Positions 47,805 through 54,049 of a stretch of DNA of 54,049 nucleotides are shown here, piece after piece (the stretch's first letter is position 1; each line of letters begins with the position of its first letter). A model generated the notes under the pieces. The model ran no database searches. It worked only from the letters and a program-made list of their open reading frames with translations, and had not been told where the DNA came from. The position numbers were made by a program, and so were the translations under genes. The DNA comes from Streptomyces sp. SA15. GTDB taxonomy: Bacteria; Actinomycetota; Actinomycetes; Streptomycetales; Streptomycetaceae. The DNA lies in the NCBI RefSeq assembly GCF_002291145.1, contig NZ_NTGE01000207.1, positions 1 through 54,049 of the forward strand, in the 5' to 3' direction.

Positions 47805-48023
47805 GCGCCATGCGCCCCGGACCGGTGAATGGACCGCTGACGGATGGGCGCCACGGCGCCCCAGACCGGTGAAAGGACAGCCGACGGATGGACGCCATGG
47901 CGCCCCGGACCGGTGAAAGGACAGCCGACGGATGAGCGCTATGGCGCCTCAGATCGGTGAAAGGACAGCCGACGGATGGGCGCCAGGGCGCCTCAGATCG
48001 GTGAAAGGACAGCCGACGGATGA
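47796..48023. repeat. Five 44-bp tandem repeats after ltp2
   Basis: Units start GACGGATG at 47796, 47839, 47883, 47927 and 47971, with a partial sixth at 48015; lengths 43, 44, 44, 44, 44 bp. Each carries GGCGCC-type palindromes, CGGTGAAAGGAC and GACGGATGA/GG. The first unit covers the ltp2 stop (47802-47804), so the array probably grew from the 3' end of the gene. Confidence 0.9.
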
Positions 48024-48170
48024 GCCCCCAGGGGTAAACCCGCAGTACATGTCCTCCCCCAGTCCACCTTCAGGAGGTGCAGCAAGCCCCACCCCTACAA
48101 CCTGAGGCGGATCCGTCTTCGGGACCTGCGGCCGATCCGCCGGAGATATCCCCACTCATAGCGTGGAGCC

Positions 48171-48728
48171 ATGACCACACCCGTCTGCACCAGCGCTTCG
48201 AAGGCCGCCTCACCGGCGACGCAGACCCTCCCGTACCCGTCGTTCTCGTCGTACGTGAAGGCCCGCCAGCCGGTGCTGCTGCGTACCGCCCGGTCGCTGA
48301 CCGCGAACCCGAGCGACGCGGAGGACCTGCTGCAGACCGCGCTCGCCAAGACGTACGTCGCCTGGGAGCGCATCGAGGACCACCGCGCGCTGGACGGCTA
48401 TGTCCGTCGGGCGCTGTTGAACACCCGCACGTCGCAGTGGCGCAAGCGCAGGGTCGACGAGTTCGCCTGCGATGAGCTGCCCGAGCCGGAGCCCGTGACC
48501 GGCGGCGACGACCCGGCGGAGCAGCAAGCGCTCCATGACGCCATGTGGCGGGCCATCATGAGGCTGCCCGCCCGACAGCGGGCCATGGTCGTCCTCAGGT
48601 ACTACGAGGACCTCAGCGAGGTACAGACGGCCGAGGTGCTCGGGGTGTCCGTCGGGACGGTCAAGTCGGCCGTCTCCCGGGCGCTGGGCAAGCTGAGGGA
48701 GGACCCGGAGCTGGAGCCGGTGCGGTAA
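48171..48728 (+). CDS. SigE-family ECF RNA polymerase sigma factor
   Basis: 185 residues. Region 2 (SFSSYVKARQPVLLRTARSL, ANPSDAEDLLQTALAKTYVAW, LDGYVRRALLNTRTSQWRKR) and region 4 (RLPARQRAMVVLRYYEDLSE, LGVSVGTVKSAVSRALGKLR) are typical of the SigE subfamily in Streptomyces. No anti-sigma gene adjoins; the next gene is secreted. It may control the downstream SOD-like gene, 258 bp away, but no direct sign is seen. Confidence 0.9.
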   Translation: MTTPVCTSASKAASPATQTLPYPSFSSYVKARQPVLLRTARSLTANPSDAEDLLQTALAKTYVAWERIEDHRALDGYVRRALLNTRTSQWRKRRVDEFACDELPEPEPVTGGDDPAEQQALHDAMWRAIMRLPARQRAMVVLRYYEDLSEVQTAEVLGVSVGTVKSAVSRALGKLREDPELEPVR

Positions 48729-48986
48729 CCGTACGCGGCGTGCGGACACAGCGCGCGCCGTGCCTTTCCGAGACGGAGCCGAACCCTCCACGGGGTCTCC
48801 CCAGTACCCGTCGGTAGGCGTTCTGGTATGGCTTGTCCCTCGTTGTACTGTGCAGACCAAACACCCGGGCTCACCAAGTTCCTGTAAAACGCCTGGACTT
48901 GTGCCTTGTCGCCGACCGGCGCCTCCGATGCCGCCGCGACCGCCCCGCCCGGACCCCCCACCGCGCACGTACTGGAGAGACCGACC

Positions 48987-49607
48987 ATGCCCAGGCACAA
49001 ATTCACCGTCATGAACAAGGGCGTCCTGCTGTCCGCGGGCGTCCTCGCCGTCGCGACCGGTGCCGGTCTGATGGCGACCGCCGGAGCCGCCGAACCGCAG
49101 GAGGCGAAGGGGCCGGTGCCGAAGATCGTCGTAGGGACGGTGTTCGCCCCTGTGAGCCTTGCGCCCTACGCGCAGGCGGTGACCTACAACACCGACCTGG
49201 TGCCGGTGGCCGCCCGGGTCCAGGTCAAGGAGGAGCTGCGCCGCAGCGGCGGGACGCGGATCGAGCTGCGCGTGCGGGACCTCGATGAGAACCGTGTCTA
49301 CGGCGCCCATGTCCACACCAAGCCCTGCGGCAAACTGCCCGCGGACGCCGGGCCGCACTACCAGAACGAGCTGGACCCCGTGCAGCCCTCGGTCGACCCC
49401 GACTTCGCCAACCCGCACAACGAGGTATGGCTGGACCTGACCACCAACAAGGACGGCTCGGCCCGCTCGATAGCCACGGTGGACTGGCGCTTCCGTGAGG
49501 GAGGAGCCCGTTCCGTGGTGATCCATGAGATGGCCACCTCTACACATGAAGGCCACGCCGGAACGGCTGGTGCGCGGCTCGCCTGTGTGAACGTTCCGTT
49601 CATGTAG
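48987..49607 (+). CDS. Secreted Cu/Zn superoxide dismutase-like protein
   Basis: 206 residues. Start ATG at 48987 with GGAGAGA upstream; the frame extends back without signal. Signal peptide about 1-35 (LSAGVLAVATGAGLMATAGA, then AAEP). The mature domain has the Greek-key SOD pattern with possible metal residues: YGAHVHTKPCG (two His, Cys), NPHNEVWLDLTT (His, Asp) and VIHEMATSTHEGHAG (His). The second Cys is in LACVNVPF. It is a divergent relative: activity is unproven. Confidence 0.8.
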   Translation: MPRHKFTVMNKGVLLSAGVLAVATGAGLMATAGAAEPQEAKGPVPKIVVGTVFAPVSLAPYAQAVTYNTDLVPVAARVQVKEELRRSGGTRIELRVRDLDENRVYGAHVHTKPCGKLPADAGPHYQNELDPVQPSVDPDFANPHNEVWLDLTTNKDGSARSIATVDWRFREGGARSVVIHEMATSTHEGHAGTAGARLACVNVPFM

Positions 49608-49815
49608 CCCGCCCGCGCCCGGGCAGCCGCGCTGTGGGGCCGACCGAGGTCGCTGAGGCCCGGTCGGCCAGCTCGGCCCGGACGTCCGAGCCACGCCGGC
49701 TCATGTCGCGACATCGGCGAACGAATCCACCGCCGCCTAGTGACATACTGCCCGGTATGCCAGCACAATCGCGGGACACTACCCTCGCGTAGCCGCTTCA
49801 ACGAGGAGGCCCCCG

Positions 49816-51477
<1,662 letters not shown>

Positions 51478-51504
51478 CCCAGGCCCGTACAAGACGTACA
51501 AGAA

Positions 51505-51547
51505 GGGCGCGCCGGGCAGGACTCCCAGGATCCCGCCCGGCGCGCCC
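51505..51547. terminator. Bidirectional hairpin between convergent genes
   Basis: GGGCGCGCCGGGC (51505-51517) pairs perfectly with GCCCGGCGCGCCC (51535-51547), 17-nt loop. There is no T-run. It lies between the convergent fadD and receiver-domain genes. Confidence 0.75.
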
Positions 51548-51564
51548 CCAGCCGGCCAGGCCGG

Positions 51565-54049
51565 CTAGTTCGTCCCGATCCGCGCCAGCAGATCCACGAT
51601 CCGCGACTGCACCTCACTGCTCGTAGACCGCTCCGCGAGGAACAGCACCGTCTCGCCGGAGGCCAGCCGCGGCAGGTCGGCCTGGTCGACCGCGGCGGTG
51701 TAGACGACGAGCGGGGTGCGGTTGAGCTGCCCGTTCGCGCGCAGCCAGTCGACGATCCCGGCCCGGCGCCGGTGCACCTGCATCAGGTCCATCACGACCA
51801 GGTTCGGCCGGAACTGCCCCGCCAGCGTCACCGCGTCGGCATCACTCGCGGCCCGCGCCACCTGCATCCCGCGCCGCTCCAGCGTCGCGGTCAGCGCCAG
51901 CGCGATCTCGGCGTGCTCCTCGATGAGCAGCACGCGCGGCGGGTGCTGCTCGCTGTCGCGCGGCGCGAGCGCCTTCAGCAGTACGGCGGGGTCGGCGCCG
52001 TACGCCGCCTCGCGCGAGGCCTGCCCGAGCCCGGCCGTCACCATCACCGGCACCTCGGCCGCGACCGCCGCCTGCCGCAGCGACTGCAGCGCGGTACGCG
52101 TGATCGGCCCGGTCAGCGGGTCGACGAACAGCGCCGCGGGGAAGGCCGCGATCTGCGCGTCGACCTCCTCGCGCGAGTGCACGATGACCGGCCGGTAACC
52201 ACGGTCGCTCAGCGCCTGCTGGGTCGTCACATCCGGCGCGGGCCACACCAGCAGCCGACGCGGGTTGTCCAGCGGCTCCGGCGGCAGCTCGTCGTCCATC
52301 GGCTGCGGCCTCGGGGAGTCCGACACCTCGACGGCACCGCCCGGCCCGTCCAACGGCTCGGGCCCCTCGGCGGCGTTCTCGTCCGGCGCCCCTATGGCGT
52401 ACGACCGCCCGCTCCCCTCGGTCGCCTGCGCCAGCCGGGACTGCCCGGCCAGCGAGGGCTGCGGCTGCGCGGGGGCCTGCTCGGTCGGCGGATGCGGCCG
52501 GGCCGCCTGCTCGGCGGGCGCGGCGGCCGGATCGGGCCGCGTACCCAGCTTGCGGCGACGGCCGGAACCGCCCGGCTGATGCGGGGCGGGCGTGGCCGAC
52601 GGAAGCGGGCCGTTCGCCGTCGTCGGCTGCTGCACCTGAGCCGCCTGCCGCGTGAACGGCACACCCTGTCCCAGCGTCCGCACGCTGATCGCCCGACCCT
52701 GCGTGGAGTTGGGATCGACCGGCGCGGCGGCGGCCTCGGCAGGCAACGGCTGAGCGGCCCGGGGCTGCGTGGCGGCGGCCTCCGGGGGGAGGGGGGCGCC
52801 GGGGGGCGTGGTGCTCTGCGGGGCCTGTGGGCCTTGAGAGGCTTGTGGCAGCTGCGGGGCCTGTGGTTGAGAGGCCTGTGGGGGCTGCGGTGCCTGGGCG
52901 GCATGCGGGTTCTGCGGGGTGCCCGGGTTCGGCGGTACGGGGCTGGCGACGCCGTTCGGCTGAGCGGGTGCCGCGGCCGTGTGCGGAGGTACGGGGGTTG
53001 CGGCACCGTTCGCCGATACGGCCGTACCGGCGCCGGGCGTGTCGTCGGCGGTGGGCCACGGCTGCGGGGCGGGGGTGCCCGGTGCGGGCGTGCCCTGCGG
53101 CGGGGTGCCCTGACCGGGAGCGGCCTCGGCCGGAAGCGGCTGACCGGCGCCGGTCGGGGCGGGAGCGGGCATGCCCTGGGGATTCTGGTGACCCGGGTGG
53201 GGCTGGGGGTGGCCCGGTGCGGCCTCGGCGGGCAGGCCGATCTGACCGGGCGCGTTCTGTGTGGATACGTTCTGCGCCGTCCCGTTCTGCGCAGCCGGGT
53301 TCGGCATTGCGACGACGCCCTGGCCCGGCGCCGGAACCGGCTGGCCGGGCGCGGCCTGGACGCCAGGAGCGACGGCACCGTGGGCGGGTACGGGAGCACC
53401 CGGCTGTACCGGCTGCCCGGACGGAACGGGCTGACCCGGCGCATTGCCCTGGGCTTGAGGCACGCTCGCCTGAACCGGAGCCCTCTGCGCAGGAACCTCC
53501 TGCACCGGAGTCCCCTGCGGAACCGAAGCCCTTTGAGCCGGAGCCCCTTGCGCAGGAGCCTGCTGCACCGGAGCCCCTTGCGCAGGCGCCCCACCGGCCT
53601 CCGCCTCCACACGCTGCTGCCCCACCGCCCGCCGACGGCGGCCCGTCGGCGCACTCGACGGATGCGGCTGCGGCGGAGTGTGGTCGTCGGCCTGGCTGTG
53701 CGGTACGGCGTCGTGCCGACCGTCGTCGACGAGTCCCTCACCGGGAACGCCCTGGCCGGGAACCCCCTGGCCAGGCACCGGCACCTGCCCCGCGGCAGCA
53801 GCCACAGGCCCCTGCTCGTCCGCGACCTCTTCCGAACCACCGTCACCGGACGACCGGTCCGCCTCGGCAGGCGGCAGAGCGAACACCGTACGAGGCGCCG
53901 CCTCCTGCGCGGCGGCGCGCTCCGACGCTGCGGCGAGGGCACGCCGACGCCGTCCGGTCGGCTGCTGCGGGTCGTCGCCGGAACCCTGGGCCGATGCGGC
54001 GGAAGCCGCGGGCAGCGCGGGCGGCAACGCGTGCTGTTCGCCGGAGTCC
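51565..54049 (-). CDS. Large Pro/Gln-rich protein with C-terminal receiver domains (5' truncated)
   Basis: The frame is open to the window edge, so the true start lies beyond 54049 (the visible part is about 827 residues). Its first ~570 residues are Pro/Ala/Gln-rich with recurring PTGRRRRA-type motifs, as in the tails of large Streptomyces sensor kinases with nitrate/nitrite-sensing or similar domains. The last ~240 hold a degenerate receiver (RRLLVWPAPDVTTQQALSDR) and a better one (PRVLLIEEHAEIALALTATL, Asp in VVMDLMQVH). A histidine kinase core may lie upstream. The DNA of the low-complexity part is highly repetitive. Confidence 0.75.
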   Translation of the reverse strand, partial: DSGEQHALPPALPAASAASAQGSGDDPQQPTGRRRRALAAASERAAAQEAAPRTVFALPPAEADRSSGDGGSEEVADEQGPVAAAAGQVPVPGQGVPGQGVPGEGLVDDGRHDAVPHSQADDHTPPQPHPSSAPTGRRRRAVGQQRVEAEAGGAPAQGAPVQQAPAQGAPAQRASVPQGTPVQEVPAQRAPVQASVPQAQGNAPGQPVPSGQPVQPGAPVPAHGAVAPGVQAAPGQPVPAPGQGVVAMPNPAAQNGTAQNVSTQNAPGQIGLPAEAAPGHPQPHPGHQNPQGMPAPAPTGAGQPLPAEAAPGQGTPPQGTPAPGTPAPQPWPTADDTPGAGTAVSANGAATPVPPHTAAAPAQPNGVASPVPPNPGTPQNPHAAQAPQPPQASQPQAPQLPQASQGPQAPQSTTPPGAPLPPEAAATQPRAAQPLPAEAAAAPVDPNSTQGRAISVRTLGQGVPFTRQAAQVQQPTTANGPLPSATPAPHQPGGSGRRRKLGTRPDPAAAPAEQAARPHPPTEQAPAQPQPSLAGQSRLAQATEGSGRSYAIGAPDENAAEGPEPLDGPGGAVEVSDSPRPQPMDDELPPEPLDNPRRLLVWPAPDVTTQQALSDRGYRPVIVHSREEVDAQIAAFPAALFVDPLTGPITRTALQSLRQAAVAAEVPVMVTAGLGQASREAAYGADPAVLLKALAPRDSEQHPPRVLLIEEHAEIALALTATLERRGMQVARAASDADAVTLAGQFRPNLVVMDLMQVHRRRAGIVDWLRANGQLNRTPLVVYTAAVDQADLPRLASGETVLFLAERSTSSEVQSRIVDLLARIGTN

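Noticed and set aside
47796..48023. CRISPR array
   Set aside because: The units are contiguous 44-bp tandem repeats without spacers, and no cas genes are present.

Overview
The window is chromosomal DNA of a Streptomyces or close relative. Evidence: very high G+C with GC3-rich codons, GTG and TTG starts, AGGAGG-type ribosome sites, SigE-family ECF sigma and Streptomyces-type housekeeping proteins, and pSAM2-like integrative elements (AICEs). No species name can be given from the sequence alone.

Left chromosomal arm (1-10,683): the 3' end of a CitG-like gene, Xaa-Pro aminopeptidase (pepP), a GAF/SpoIIE-type phosphatase that has lost a usual metal-ligand motif, a primase/polymerase-like protein, a secreted protein, a SEC-C/DUF5926 protein, an RsbW-like ATP-binding protein, a glycerophosphodiester phosphodiesterase, a membrane HtrA protease and tRNA-Ser(UGA).

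The 3' part of that tRNA occurs three times (10,626; 27,306; 42,140; 59-60 bp identical). It brackets two different AICEs lying back to back, with their integrases facing the middle copy. Element 1 (about 16.7 kb, plus-oriented) has RepSA-type HUH replication, TraB, Spd proteins, Xis and Int. Its left half is cargo: a cassette of small ORFs between two GntR genes, an HNH nuclease, and a lower-GC three-gene cluster (DUF4062-like protein, ThsB-type TIR protein, multi-pass membrane protein) that looks like a Thoeris-like defence system. Element 2 (about 14.8 kb, minus-oriented) has a Prim-Pol plus DUF3631 ATPase replication module, a different TraB, DUF2637/Spd proteins, its own Int and Xis, a GntR with a YdcF partner, two membrane-anchored orphan proteins and an IS5-family insertion. 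Each element carries its own GntR repressor with palindromic operators. Both share a two-part non-coding locus (16-mer, GC-rich spacer, 17-mer) next to a long inverted repeat, in the same order relative to their transfer genes.

Right chromosomal arm (42,199-54,049): a DinB-like protein, a conserved hypothetical, a Prim-Pol domain protein, a small secreted protein with a curlin-like repeat, a three-gene steroid or CoA side-chain operon (chsH2-, chsH1- and ltp2-like), a 44-bp tandem repeat array, a SigE-family ECF sigma factor, a secreted Cu/Zn-SOD-like protein, an acyl-CoA ligase and the 3' part of a large gene ending in receiver domains.
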